The notes below the pieces were generated by a model. That model was not told the DNA's origin and did no database searches. It was given only the letters and a program-made list of their open reading frames with translations. Made by a program: the position numbers and the translations under genes. Of a stretch of DNA of 64,000 nucleotides, positions 21,801-33,017 are shown piece after piece. The DNA is from Hypomesus transpacificus (taxonomy: Eukaryota > Chordata > Actinopteri > Osmeriformes > Osmeridae), in assembly GCF_021917145.1 (NCBI RefSeq), contig NW_025813735.1:248001-312000 (forward strand). Reading direction: 5' to 3'. Positions within the stretch are counted from its first letter, which is position 1. Each line of letters starts with the position of its first letter.

Positions 21801-24790
21801 GGATCCTTCAAGAGACGGTGAGCTGGTCCACAGTTGACCAGGACACACAGCTGGTCCAGAGTTGACCAGGACACACAGCTGGTCCAGAGTTGACCAGGAC
21901 ACACAGCTAGCTTCTCCCGGTCTTCTCCACACACCTCCCTGGTACATAGTCTGCTAGGCCATACATATCCACCTGGTTCAGGTTGGCTAGGCTATACATA
22001 ACCACCTGGTTCAGGTTGGCTAGGCTATACATAACCACCTGGTTCAGGTTGGCTAGGCTATACATAACCTCCTGGTTCAGGTTGGCTAGGCCATACATAC
22101 CCACCATCTGTAGGTGACTGGCCACACAGCCAGCCCCTCTGTAGGTGACACACAGCTAGATGCTTCCAGTCAGGAGCTATGAAACGACACGCTTTAAAGG
22201 CCCAGGTGCCTGGAGAAACACAATGTCAATATTTACCAAGTTCAGAGTCATACTGTACAAACCCTACTGGGAGCATATCTTCCAGGTGATGTTTCCGCTA
22301 GGTCAACAAACAACTTCTAATCCAGTACTTGTTCATCCCTGACCAAATTTTACAACAAATTTTGATCAACAAATATCTACTGGGTTCTTACTGATGTTGT
22401 TATTGCTATAATGTATGATTAAATCATGGGATAAGTAGGACATTAGTAGTAATAACTTGGACATACCTTGTTTTTTCTGTCTGTTTAGAAAGAGGTTTTT
22501 CAGCCGAAAAAGAAGATCTCCTACGTGCTCTTGAGCGCCCCCTGGAGTGTGCTGTGTTACTACGCCGAGGAGATCAGTCTAAGAGTTCCTCTGCAGGTCA
22601 GCTTCATCTCACTGCAGGGAGAGGAGGGAGGGAGAGGGAGGGAGGGAGATGGAGGAGGAGAGGAGGGAGGGAGGGAGACAGGTGGAGGAGGAGAGGAGGG
22701 AGGGAGGGAGACAGGTGGAGGAGAAGAGGAGGAAGGGAGACAGGTGGAGGAGGAGAGGAGGGAGGGAGGGAGACAGGTGGAGGGGGAGAGGAGGGAAGTG
22801 GAGGAGGAGAGGAGGGAGGGAGAGATGGAGGAGGAGAGGAGGGAGGGAGGGAGGTGGAGGAGGAGAGGAGGGAGACAGGTGGAGGAGGAGAGTAGGGAGG
22901 GAGGGAGGTGGAGGAGGAGAGGAGGGAAGGAGGGAGAGATGGAGAAGGAGAGGTAAGAGGATGAGAGGGAGGTGGAGGAGAGTAGGGAGGGAGGGAGGGA
23001 GAGATGGAGGAGGAGAGGTAAGAGGATGAGAGGGAGGAGGTAAAAGAGGCGGAGGAGAAGGAGGGGAAGCAGCAAGAGAGATAAGAGGGTGAGGAAGAGG
23101 AGGAAGAGGAGGAGACTGAGAAGGATGAGAGAAGGAGGAGACGAGATGCAAATTCACTCGTTTTACGACCAAGGCGCCGGTCACCTGACTGAAACACTGA
23201 TATCATGCAAATGGTTATTTTTGTGCCGTTGCCAGGTGGTCACAGCACCAAACCAGGACTGGTCTGAGAGCGTGTTGGAGAGGCTGTCTGTCCCCAACCT
23301 AATGGCCCAGAAGGTTCCCAACGTCCCTCCTGACTACTACACATGTCAGTTTCGCACCAACAAGCTGGAGAGGTACAGGAATCCATGAGACAAGCTTCAG
23401 GTTTCTGCATCTCTGTAACTGAACAAGCTTGACCACGGCAATTCAATTCAAATCTGTCACTCTAGGTTTATTGTATGTCGCATGCACACAACCCCCACCC
23501 AGGACTCCATAGGCAGTTTATTTCTTTGAGTGTGTGACTCAGGTTAAGTTGAGAATATAGCTGATACTATACTAGCTGACACGCCTGTTTGATGGTGCAA
23601 CGCAAATATGTCCTGGATTCTCTCTTGACTCAAGTGTGTGTTTGTCCAGGAGGAGTTGGTAAAGGCGAGTGTCATCTAAGCAAACAGCAGATGTCTGGTT
23701 CTCTAACAACAGTGGAGATGTTTTCCTCACAAGCAAGCTTTCCCTGTTCTCCAACCACAGGTTCCTGGGTCACGAGGACAAGACCACCTTCTTCAAGACC
23801 ACCCAGAGACATCAAGTGGTGTGTTTAGTAGTAGTGCTCTCTAACACCTACACGTGCCCATGCTTACACTTTAAAGGGCTTCACGTACCAGAAGTTTAAC
23901 CGCCGTCCGAAATCACGGTGTCAAGGATCAAAGTGGTGTGATTGCCTCTAAAGCTAGCTTGAGTCATCGTTATCCTCCACCATTACAGCTTCGACAGAAT
24001 GACTCCCTGTTCGATTCCCCCATAACGTGTTTTGTCCAGCCTGGTGTGGCTGCCTGACCTTACTCTGACCTTACTCTGACCTTTCTCTGACCTTTCTCTG
24101 ACCTTTCTCTGACCTTTCTCTGACCTTTCTGGGACCTGCCAGCTGTATGAGATCCTAGCGAGGACGCCGTACGGGGTGGTGAAGAGGGGAGAGGTGGGGA
24201 TCGCCAGACTGCTCAGTGAGAAGGTCTTCTCTGCTGCGTACCCCCTGCATGAGGTCAGTCACACACACACACACACACACATACCTAACCCTGCAAGATG
24301 TCTGTCCCCCACACACACTTCTTGTTATGTTGTCTGTAAAAATGTATCATCCAAAAGTATAAATCATACACATGTATCTATCAACCAAAACGGTTACACA
24401 CATACTTTTGAAAAACCACCAGCCTTCTTTTCACAATCCCTTCACACTCCACCCACCTCCACCCTCCTCCACCCACCTCACAGCCAGCTGTTTGCCTCTG
24501 TAGGGCCCCTACGAGCTGCCGCAGGCCCCAGTGGACCCAGAGGCCCTCAGCTTGCGGCAGGTGCTGCACCAGTACTGGGCCAGGTGGGCCTGCTGGAGGA
24601 GGTACCAGCCTCTGGACCACATCAGGGAGTACTATGGGGAGAAGGTAGCCCTGTACTTCGCCTGGCTGGGTAAGCAGGGACCAGGAGGAACACGCCTCAG
24701 CCTGGCTCCTTAGGGCTTTGGACTTTGTACTCTCCACCTCACATTTAAGGTTACAACGCTCTCCCTCCCTCCCTTCCCCTCTCTCCCTCC

Positions 24791-24829
<39 letters not shown>

Positions 24830-25937
24830 CTCTCCCCCCCCCTCTCTCTCTCTATCTCCCTCCTCCAGGGTTCTACACAGGCTGGCTGCTCCCTGCAGCA
24901 GTGGTGGGCTCACTGGTCTTCCTGTTCGGGATTTGGCTCACCGTCACCGACGTGCCAGCGTAAGTAGAGGCCCCTGTGTTTATATCTGTGTGTGTGTGAG
25001 TGTGTGTGTGAGTGTGTGTGTGTGTGTCACACGGCCTGCTGATCCTCCTCCTCCCCGCAGGAAGGAGATCTGTGAAAGCGAGGACAGGTACCTCATGTGT
25101 CCTCTGTGCAACATCTGCTCTCCCTGGAACCTCTCCACCATCTGCTTCACCTTCAAGGTCAGTGAGTTCTCCCTTTAGGAGGTGGATATAGCTCAGTCCA
25201 CACCAAGATGCCGTAGGTCTAAATCTCCCCATGCTGTGGTCGAGGTGCGGTCGAGGTGTGACCTTCTCAACATGGAGGTGCGGTCGAGGTGTGACCTTCT
25301 CAACATGGCCGCCTCTCTTGCCCACCCAGGCAGGCCTGCTGTTCGACAACGGAGGGACGGTGTTCTTCAGCGTGTTCATGTCCCTCTGGGCCGTCACCTT
25401 CCTGGAGCACTGGAAACGCTCCAGCGCCGTGCTGGCACACCGCTGGGATTGCTCCGAGTTTGAGGAAATCGAGGCACGTCTACGCTGGTGGTCTATGTGA
25501 CTGGGGGTCTATGTGACTGTGGGTCTATGTGGTCTATGTAGCTGGTGTTCTAAGGGGGTTAAGGAAAGGGAATCGGGCTATTAATCAGAAGGTTGCCGGT
25601 TCAACTCCTGGCCGTGCGTCTGTTAAATGTAAATGTACTCTTCCCAGGAATAACAAATAAACATTTCAGGAAGTCGGTAACATGTGTTTGTCGTTCAGGA
25701 AGTCGCTAACGTGTTCCTGCTTGTAGGAGCGCCCGAGACCAGAGTTTGCAGCGATGGCCCCCATGACGACGAGGAACCCGGTAACAGGGGCAGAGGAGCC
25801 GTATTTCCCAGAGTCACGGAGGTTCAGCCGCACCCTGACCAGCTGCATGATCATCATCATGATGGTGAGAGGGTGCACAATACATGACCAACCAGCTCTC
25901 CCTCTCTCTCCTTTCTGTCTTCCTTTCTCCCTCTTTC

Positions 25938-26019
<82 letters not shown>

Positions 26020-29000
26020 TTTCTCTCTTTTTCTCTCTCCCTCTTTCTCTCTCTCCCTCTTTCTCTCTCTGTCGCTCTGTCTTTTGACACTGACACTGGC
26101 TTTGACGTTCAACAGGAAGTCATCTGTTTTGACCTTTGACCTTTCTGCCAGGTGGTTGTGGTTCTGATGTTCCTCTTAGCCATCATCCTGTACCGGACCA
26201 TTGTGAGCATCTTCATCCACAAGTCCCAGAGCACCTTCTTCATTTTCTCTGTGAGTCTCGTTCTGCACACGTCAGAAAATATCAACGTACACCAGTATCA
26301 ACAATCCTGATTGGCTGATCCCCTTCCCCCTCCCTTCCTCTGATAGGCTGGGAGAATAGCCAGTCTCACAGGGTCTGTGTTGAACCTTCTTGTCATCCTG
26401 TTGCTGTCGCATGTGTACAAGTCCCTGGCCCAGATCCTGACACGCTGGGGTGAGTTTCTCTCTCCCTTTTTTATCTCACTCCCTGCTCCCTTCCTATCTC
26501 CCTCCCTCACTTCCCTTCCTCCCTCACTCCCCTCCCTCCCTATCTCCCTCCTTCCCTATATCTCCCTCCCTCCCTATCTCCCTCCCTCCCCTCCCTATCT
26601 CCTTCCCTCCCTCTCTCTTTCTCCGGTCTCCCTCCCTCACTTCCCTCCCTATCTCCCTCCCTCCCTATCTCCCTCCCTTCCTATCTCTCCTTCCCTATCT
26701 CCCTCCCTCCCTATCTCTCCTTCCCTATCTCCCTCCATCTCATCCTGTTTTGTCATTGTGAATTCCTCCACCAGAGATGCACCGCACACAGACCAAATAC
26801 GAGGACATGTTCATTCTCAAGGTCTTTGTCTTCCAATTTGTCAACTTTTACTCCTCTCCTGTCTACATTGCGTTTTTCAAGGGCAGGTCAGTATGTCAAC
26901 AGGTGTGAGGTGTAAAACTCTACTGAATAATCAGTGTCTATGATTCAATCATCCTCTTAAGAGCAGTAGAGCGTAAAAACGAAATTCTTTTGAACATCGT
27001 TGTTTAATCGAGCTGATGTGCCTCACGAACCACACGCACCTTCGTTCATCTCTTAGGATAGAATCATTGGCTAAATGAGTAAATGTAGATTCTGTCTGAC
27101 AGGTTTGTTGGCTACCCGGGAAATTACTTCACTCTCTTTGGAATACGCAATGAGAACGTGAGTTTCTCCTCGCAAGGTTTCTTCAATTTTTTTCTAACCT
27201 CCCGGGAGATCCTGGGAGTTTTTCCTTGTCTTCCTTGAGAGTTGAGTTTGGTTGAAGGGCAGTTTTGTGGGCGTATGTGAAGCCCTCTGTGACATTGCTT
27301 GTAAAAAGGACTATACACATAACATCTTACATGAGTGATGACATACTTCCCCAAACTAGCATGCTGGTTCAGCCTGTGTGGTTAGTGTTTGCTCAGGCAC
27401 TCAGTGTGTGTGTGTATGGGTGTGTTTGTTTGTATGTGTGTGTGTGTGTGTGTCTGTGTGTGTTTCCAGTGCGGGTCTGGCGGCTGTCTCATTGAGCTGG
27501 CTCAGGAACTGCTTGTCATCATGGTGGGCAAGCAGGTCATCAACAACATCCAGGAGTTCATCAGCCCGTGAGTATCCTCCTCACAGTGAAGAGGCCTTTA
27601 GGAAACGAGCTAACCAGGTCTCCGGTTAACCCTGTGTCCCCTGGCCTCCCGGCAGGAAGCTGAAAGCATGGTGGCAGAAGAGGAGCTTGGGATCCCAGCC
27701 GTCAGGCAGGGGGGAGGGGGGGGAGGCAGGGAAGGACCAGGGCCTCCCCCCCTGGGAGTCTGACAGCCAGCTGCTGCTGTGTGTGAGGGGCTCCTCGATG
27801 AATACCTGGAGATGGGTGAGACACTGGGGGAGGGGAGGCAGGGGAGGCAGGGAGGGAGGGAGGGGAGGGGAGGGGGAGGGGGGAGGGAGGAGGAGGGAGG
27901 GGAGGGAGGGGGGGGGGGAGGGATGGAGGGGAGGGGAGGGATGGAGGTGGGGAGGGGGGGAGAGGGAGGGAGGCATGGAGGGCGGGGAAGGGGGGAGGGA
28001 GGGAGGGAGGAGGGGAGGGAGGGTGGGTGGGTGGGAGGCAGGCAGGGCAGGCAGAGGCAGGGAGGGAGGGAGGGAGGGAGGAGAGGCAGGGGGGGAGGGA
28101 GGCAGGGGGGGAGGCAGGGGGGGGGGGGGAGGGGAGGGGGATGGTGACAGCGACTCAGCTTTAAAAAATAGAAAATAGAATAAAAAAGTGAGTGATGGAG
28201 AAGTTTGGTGAGTTTTGTGAACTTATAGTTTCCTGTCTGTGCGTCTACAGTGATCCAGTTTGGCTTCATCACCATCTTTGTGGCGGCCTGTCCGCTCGCC
28301 CCGCTCTTCGCCCTCATCAACAACTGGGTGGAGGTGCGTCTGGACGCACAGAAGTTTGTGTGTGAGTACCGAAGGCCAGTGGCGGAGCGAGCGCAGGACA
28401 TCGGGGTGTGGCTGAACATCCTGCAGGTCATCACACACCTGGCCGTCATTACTAATGTAAGAACATTCACCTGGACATGTGTGTGCGTGTGTGTGTGCGT
28501 GGGGGGGGGTATCAGTGTGTTTGTGTGAGACAGAGAATGACACAGAGAAAGGTATCATTTGCATTGTAATCCAGCACACACACCCTCCCCTTCTCCCACC
28601 CCCCCCCCCCCCCCCCCCCCCAGGCCTTCCTGATAGCCTTCACCTCTGACTTCCTGCCCCGACTCTACTATCGCTATAACAACCATGGAAGCCTGCATGG
28701 CTTTGTCAACTTCACCCTGGCAACCTCTGCCGGAAACCTGACCAGCGGTGACATGCAGTGCAGGTACCTGGGGGGGAGCACTGTACTGTAGGTCACCTTG
28801 GAGAAAAGTGAGTGCTTGATGAACACATCATACATTCTCCTAGGTACCGGGGATATCGAGACAAAGATGGGGGTTTCCTCCCGGAGTACTTCCATCTTCT
28901 GGCCATACGGCTGGGCTTTGTTATTATATTTGAGGTAAGTTTCATAGAGCTGGGAGTCACCATGATTATGTGGGTGTTGTTTTTCAATCACAATGGGTTA

Positions 29001-30657
29001 GGAGACTGTGTGCGTGTGAGAGAGAGAGATGTCAGACTGTTACTCACCACAGTGTCACTTTGAACAGTTCCTTGACACGGCCTCTGTTGATCTTCACGTG
29101 GCCTCTCCTCCTTCCCCTCCCCTCCCTCCCCCTCTCTCCTCCTTCCCCTCCCCTCTCTCCTCCTTCCCCTCCCCTCTCTCCTCCTTCCCCTCCCCTACCT
29201 CCCCCTCTCTCCTCCTTCCCCTCCCCCCTCCCTCCACCCTGCTTCAGCACATCGTGTTCTTCATCAGTCATCTGATCGACATCATGGTGCCAGATATCCC
29301 TGAGGATGTGGAGGTGAAGATCAAGAGGGAGCACTACATGGCCAAGGAAGCCCTGGCAGAGAACCAGGTCAGACCAGCACACTGGACACACGTTCACTAT
29401 GAACCAGGTCAGACCAGCACACTGGACACGTTCACTATGAACCAGGTCAGACCAGCACACTGGACACGTTCACTATGAACCAGGTCAGACCAGCACACTG
29501 GACACGTTCACTATGAACCAGGTCAGACCAGCACACTGGACACACGTTCACTATGAACCAGGTCAGACCAGCACACTGGACACGTTCACTATGAACCAGG
29601 TCAGACCAGCACACTGGACACGTTCACTATGAACCAGGTCAGACCAGCACACTGGACACACGTTCACTATGAACCAGGTCAGACCAGCACACTGGACACA
29701 CGTTCACTATGAACCAGGTCAGACCAGCACACTGGACACGTTCACTATGAACCAGGTCAGACCAGCACACTGGACACGTTCACTATGAACCAGGTCAGAC
29801 CAGCACACTGGACACGTTCACTATGAACCAGGTCAGACCAGCACACTGGACACACGTTCACTATGAACCAGGTCAGACCAGCACACTGGACACACGTTCA
29901 CTATGAACCAGGTCAGACCAGCACACTGGACACACGTTCACTATGAACCAGGTCAGACCAGCACACTGGACACACGTTCACTATGAACCAGGTCAGACCA
30001 GCACACTGGACACGTTCACTATGAACCAGGTCAGACCAGCACACTGGACACATGTTCACTATGAACCAGGTCAGACCAGCACACTGGACACGTTCCCTAT
30101 GAACCAGGTCAGACCAGCACACTTGACACACGTTCACTATGAACCAGGTCAGACCAGCACACTGGACACACGTTCACTATGAACCAGGTCAGACCAGCAC
30201 ACTGGACACACGTTCACTATGAACCAGGTCAGACCAGCACACTGGACACGTTCCCTATGAACCAGGTCAGACCAGCACACTGGACACACATTCACTATTT
30301 ACACCTTTGTTCATTTAGCAGCAGGCTGTGGGGCGCTGAGATGATTCAGACTCTACAGTTAAGGGGGCCCCAGGGGGGTCAAAGCTTGTTTCCACAGGGG
30401 CACTGCCCCCCCCCCCCCCCCCCCCGAGCTGATCCATAGAACTGCCACTGACTCATCTCTCCATGTTTCCCTCCCCTTCCTGTTGTGTTGTCCAGTCTCT
30501 GAACCATACGGTGTTTCCGGACGAGAAGGGGAAGTCTAAGCTGAGCTCTGAGCTCCGCCGCCGTTTCATCGTGTCTGGGTTTACACCTCCAGACCCCGGC
30601 TCCCCACCGCCCCTCCTGGGCCCCATCCCAGAAGACCTGGAGAGACCCCACGTCTGA
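15848..30657 (+). CDS. ano7: anoctamin-7 (TMEM16G) membrane protein, 23 coding exons, with an apparent 2-bp frameshift
   Basis: TMEM16 family multi-pass protein; members are Ca2+-activated lipid scramblases or Cl- channels. Exons: 15848-16000, 20914-20971, 21669-21817, 22489-22596, 23236-23372, 23761-23818, 24143-24253, 24504-24669, 24869-24959, 25061-25157, 25330-25473, 25727-25864, 26152-26250, 26347-26449, 26775-26886, 27103-27157, 27470-27567, 27656-27815, 28251-28456, 28624-28763, 28844-28934, 29248-29367, 30496-30657. Total is about 917 codons, close to human ANO7. Hallmarks are [47 protein letters not shown] and [20 protein letters not shown]. The six TMEM16 Ca2+ ligands appear present: N/E in INNIQEF, two E in EYLEM, E/D in [10 protein letters not shown]. 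Exon 27656-27815 changes frame at a TGTGTG tract (about 27779-27785), and the intron after 25473 starts with GC. Start ATG 15848 is chosen; ATG 15908 is possible. Confidence 0.94.
15983..20556 (+). repeat. 34-bp minisatellite, about 134 copies, spanning the donor of ano7 coding exon 1
   Basis: The unit is GGCAGCATGGAGGGAGAG plus GTGAGGGGTCCTGGGT. Coding exon 1 ends GGCAGCATGGAGGGAGAG with donor GTGAGG, so the first unit is half exon and half intron and every later unit repeats the junction. Variants include GGGTGAGG (8-bp loss of GAGAGGTG-type sequence), GAAGGGAG and partial units. At about 4.57 kb it occupies most of the 4.9-kb intron 16001-20913. Confidence 0.97.
20735..20852 (+). repeat. 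G-rich minisatellite GGCTGGGGGAGGAAGGTGGA
   Basis: Purine-rich units of about 12 and 21 bp shortly before the second ano7 coding exon (20914). Confidence 0.85.
21823..22110 (+). repeat. two short minisatellites in an ano7 intron
   Basis: Three 28-bp units (CTGGTCCAGAGTTGACCAGG plus ACACACAG) begin at the donor after exon 21669-21817. Five ~34-bp units containing ACCTGGTTCAGGTTGGCTAG and CATACATA follow. The rest of the intron to 22488 is unremarkable. Confidence 0.88.
22612..23130 (+). repeat. purine tract GGAGGAGAGGAGGGAGG
   Basis: About 500 bp of almost pure purine on the + strand, repeating GGAGGAGAGGAGGGAGGGAG with occasional ACAGGTGG. It starts 16 bp after the donor of the exon ending at 22596. 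Such polypurine-polypyrimidine DNA can form triplex structures, and long open frames across it are not coding. Confidence 0.9.
24056..24132 (+). repeat. 11-bp repeat TCTGACCTTTC
   Basis: About seven units of CTGACCTTTCT/CTGACCTTACT immediately before the acceptor of the ano7 exon starting at 24143. They probably serve as its polypyrimidine tract. Confidence 0.85.
24740..24868. repeat. CT-rich tract ending at an ano7 acceptor
   Basis: Pyrimidine-only stretch with a (CT)n core leading into the CAG before exon 24869-24959. Confidence 0.85.
25471..25480 (+). promoter_or_regulatory. ano7: non-canonical GC 5' splice site of ano7
   Basis: The exon must end at GAG (25473) to join GAGCGCCCG at 25727, giving the conserved EERPRP. 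The intron then begins GCACGT. No GT nearby keeps this frame, and the acceptor TTGTAG at 25721-25726 is normal. A GC-AG intron is therefore inferred. Confidence 0.75.
25556..25635 (+). mobile_element. tRNA-derived SINE fragment
   Basis: TTAATCAGAAGGTTGCCGGT followed by TCAACTCCTGGCC resembles the B-box part of fish tRNA-SINEs, followed by a TGTTAAATGTAAATG tail. Intronic in ano7. Confidence 0.55.
25905..26075. repeat. CT microsatellite
   Basis: (CT)n core of about 75 bp with flanking TTTCTCTCTCCC units in the ano7 intron 25865-26151. Confidence 0.93.
26452..26745. repeat. pyrimidine repeat CTCCCTCCCTAT
   Basis: Starts at the donor of the exon ending at 26449 and runs almost to the next acceptor. 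Units are TATCTCCCTCCCTCC variants. Confidence 0.9.
27779..27787 (+). other. ano7: 2-bp frame disruption in an ano7 exon
   Basis: The frame of KLKAWWQK...[12 protein letters not shown] ends at TGT-GTG. The family continuation [10 protein letters not shown] is read two bases later. The tract TGTGTG carries one TG more than the reading frame needs. It could be an assembly or sequencing error, an allele, or a real mutation. Confidence 0.8.
27825..28142 (+). repeat. G-rich minisatellite (GGGAGGGAGGGGGAGG)
   Basis: About 320 bp of G-runs on the + strand directly after the donor at 27816. It has many potential G-quadruplex motifs (four or more G3 runs within 30 nt). Confidence 0.9.
28600..28621. 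repeat. C homopolymer as a splice polypyrimidine tract
   Basis: A run of about 22 C ends in the CAG acceptor of the ano7 exon starting at 28624. A similar ~18-C run precedes the ece2 exon at 5782. Confidence 0.93.
29361..30297 (+). repeat. minisatellite carrying about 24 copies of an ano7 5' splice site
   Basis: Units of 37-40 bp: TATGAACCAGGTCAGACCAG plus CACACTGGACAC(AC)GTTCAC. The exon 29248-29367 ends GAGAACCAG with donor GTCAGA, and GAACCAG/GTCAGA is repeated in every unit. Confidence 0.95.
30315..30452 (-). repeat. dispersed repeat copy A
   Basis: Its reverse complement matches the sequence at 33425-33540: GGGGCAGTGCCCCTGTG, then CAAGCTT(T/G)GACCCCC, GGCCCCCTTAACTGTAGAGT, CTG(A/G)ATCAT. 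The family is unrecognised. This copy sits in the last ano7 intron. Confidence 0.75.
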
Positions 30658-30667
30658 CCTTCGACCT

Positions 30668-30800
30668 CCCAAGGGGTCAGAGCCTGGGGTCAGAGCCTGG
30701 GGTCAGAGCCTGGGTTCAGAGCCGGGGTTCAGAGCCGGGGTTCAGAGCCGGGGGTCAGAGCCGGGGGTCAGAGCCTGGGGTCAGAGCCGGGGGTCATATG
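30668..30800 (+). repeat. 14-bp repeat GGGTCAGAGCCTGG in the ano7 3' UTR
   Basis: About nine copies of GGGTCAGAGCC(T/G)GG, beginning about 10 bp after the ano7 stop. Confidence 0.9.
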
Positions 30801-33017
30801 GGAGTTTCATGAGAGCCCTTTTTAAAAAGTTACATTGCCTCTAGTGTCGGTCTTCACAGAAATACAGTACTGTGCCAAAGTCTTAGGGACAAAGGACAAC
30901 TTTGAAACAAAAATGCTTTGAGAAATAATTAAATTAAAAGACTAAACCAAAATGTTCTCAACATTGCACTTTACTGTATACGGCTGCACAAATACACAAA
31001 ACAAAAATGTATATTTCAGACAATATTCATGTAAAGAATCTTGGTTGTCTAAAACTTGCACAGTACTGTTCTTTGAAAGGATGTGTCAGTGTCATTCCTG
31101 ATGTTACTGACATTAACCTTCAGGATTATTTATTGGATATTTTCTCAGTGATTTCGACTAAGAGGCATTTTACTGGGATGGGTACAGCTCAGTGGTTAGA
31201 GGATTTAACTGCAGATCAGGTTAAGATGACCCCCTGCACGTTGCTTTGTATCTAGATGTTAAAACATTGTTTCCTTTCCCAGAGGCTGTGAACCAGACAG
31301 CGTTTGGTTAAAGCTCAGTTTTTAAGCTGTAGCTTTTAGTTTATTAAATAGTTTCATACAGATGTTGTAATTATTATTATCTATGAAGACACAAATCTGA
31401 CTGTTTCAGAGATTAAGGTTGAAATAATGAGGATATTTTAATACCTCCACGAGTGAATTTGTTATTTCAAAGGACATAACGTCACATATATTTTAGAGAC
31501 TAACAACATTGTACCGGAGCGCCACCTTCTTGTTACACTGTGTAAATGTATTTGCAACTGTAGTTGCAGGAATGGGCGTCCAGATGAAAATATTTTACAA
31601 AATAAAACCTGTCATGAAACCTGGATATATGTTTATTCCCGCCATTCGGTTCTGTCATCTTGCAGTCAAAGTTTTTTTGGTCAGATGCATAAACATAAAG
31701 CGTGTGGGTAACACAAGTTTAAAAGATTTTCACGTTTTGTCCTGAAACAAACTAGTTTGTCAACAAATACCGCATTCATGATGAAATACCCCACTCGAGA
31801 AAATTGATCAAGGCGCCTAAATTATGCTTAGCCTACGTATTCAGGTAAACCGCTAATTCAGGTAAGGAAATAGTTTACCGGTGAATCCCGGGGTTTGTTC
31901 GTAAAACAAACACGGATTTGTGCGTACTCACCGTCTGTGAATTAGGCCCATTGTATTTCACACAATATAAACTATATTAGCCTACGTTTTCCAAATGTAA
32001 TTAGATTAGTCCAACCAATATTTTAGTTTGTACGCGAACCATGACAACAACAAAAAACATGCGGAATGCCACATAATTAATTTTCATTAATCCCCAACTT
32101 TCGTAGCGTCTACCCCGGATTGGTGAAAGCTTCCAGGCTGAGGTAACCGCGCTACCAGAGCAACTTTCTGGCGCGCTAGCAGCCATTGGTTTTTCGCAAG
32201 ACCTGCTGTTTAAAAAGAAGCTTGGTGGATGCACCGTCAGGATTTAATGGAATCGTGCTGAATGGAATTTCTAGTATGTGTAAGAACAACTAAGTAATTG
32301 TATATCTGGGCCCACCGTAGTTTGTAGGCGTAATTTCAGACAAAACGTGGGGGATGAATACCTAGCTAGTCTAGCTATTCCACTACTGTGATATGTCTAG
32401 CTAGAGCTAGCTAGCTGACCATTAGACAACGAGTTTTTTGTTGTTAAAAGGCTTGTGCTAACTAAAGTAGTTAGCTCAAGCTACATAAGCTCCAACGAAC
32501 GAAGTAGCTCGTTAGCCCAACTTAACTAGCTAATTACTATGATAAAATGCAACAGATGAACTATCAGTTCAGTTTTTTGGAGAAGTATTTCTGTTGTCTG
32601 AGTATTTGCTTGTATGGAGAATAGACTAGTTAGCTAGCTAGCATGAGCTAAAATTTAAAACTGCCCTGAACTTGCTAGCATTAGTTCGTTAAAAGGATGG
32701 TAGTCTAAACTAACGGCACAGTTGGGTAACTAAACTATCGAGCTGCCAGTCAGTAAACCAGCTACCTTCATATATCATGTTGTGGTTTTTAGTTTGAGAG
32801 CTAGATATCAATCTTATGGCGGGTATTATTAACCCATAGTTCTGGCAGCAGTTAACTTAGAGGTTTTAGCTACTTCAATCAGGGCTTAAAAGTATCCTCA
32901 ATGTTTCCCTTTAAGTAATTTGCCATCTTGGTTATGTGCCTTGAGGGTAGTTTCTTCAAGCGAAAAGCGACTGAAACGCTGGACGTGAAAGCTGTCAGAA
33001 CTGGAGAAGGCGAAGCC
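30801..33017. other. ano7 3' UTR and intergenic / rnf168 upstream
   Basis: AT-rich unique sequence with a SINE-like fragment at about 31175-31240, an AATAAA at 31601-31606, a possible Harbinger-type MITE at about 31800-31950 and many CTAGCTAGCT motifs at 32355-32770. No coding sequence was recognised. Confidence 0.55.
31601..31606 (+). promoter_or_regulatory. candidate poly(A) signal AATAAA (ano7)
   Basis: First clear AATAAA downstream of the ano7 stop, about 0.94 kb away. Confidence 0.35.

Noticed and set aside
22524-23206. Glu/Arg/Gly-rich and Ser/Pro/Leu-rich frames over the purine tract
   Set aside because: Low-complexity intron sequence between two well-defined ano7 exons.
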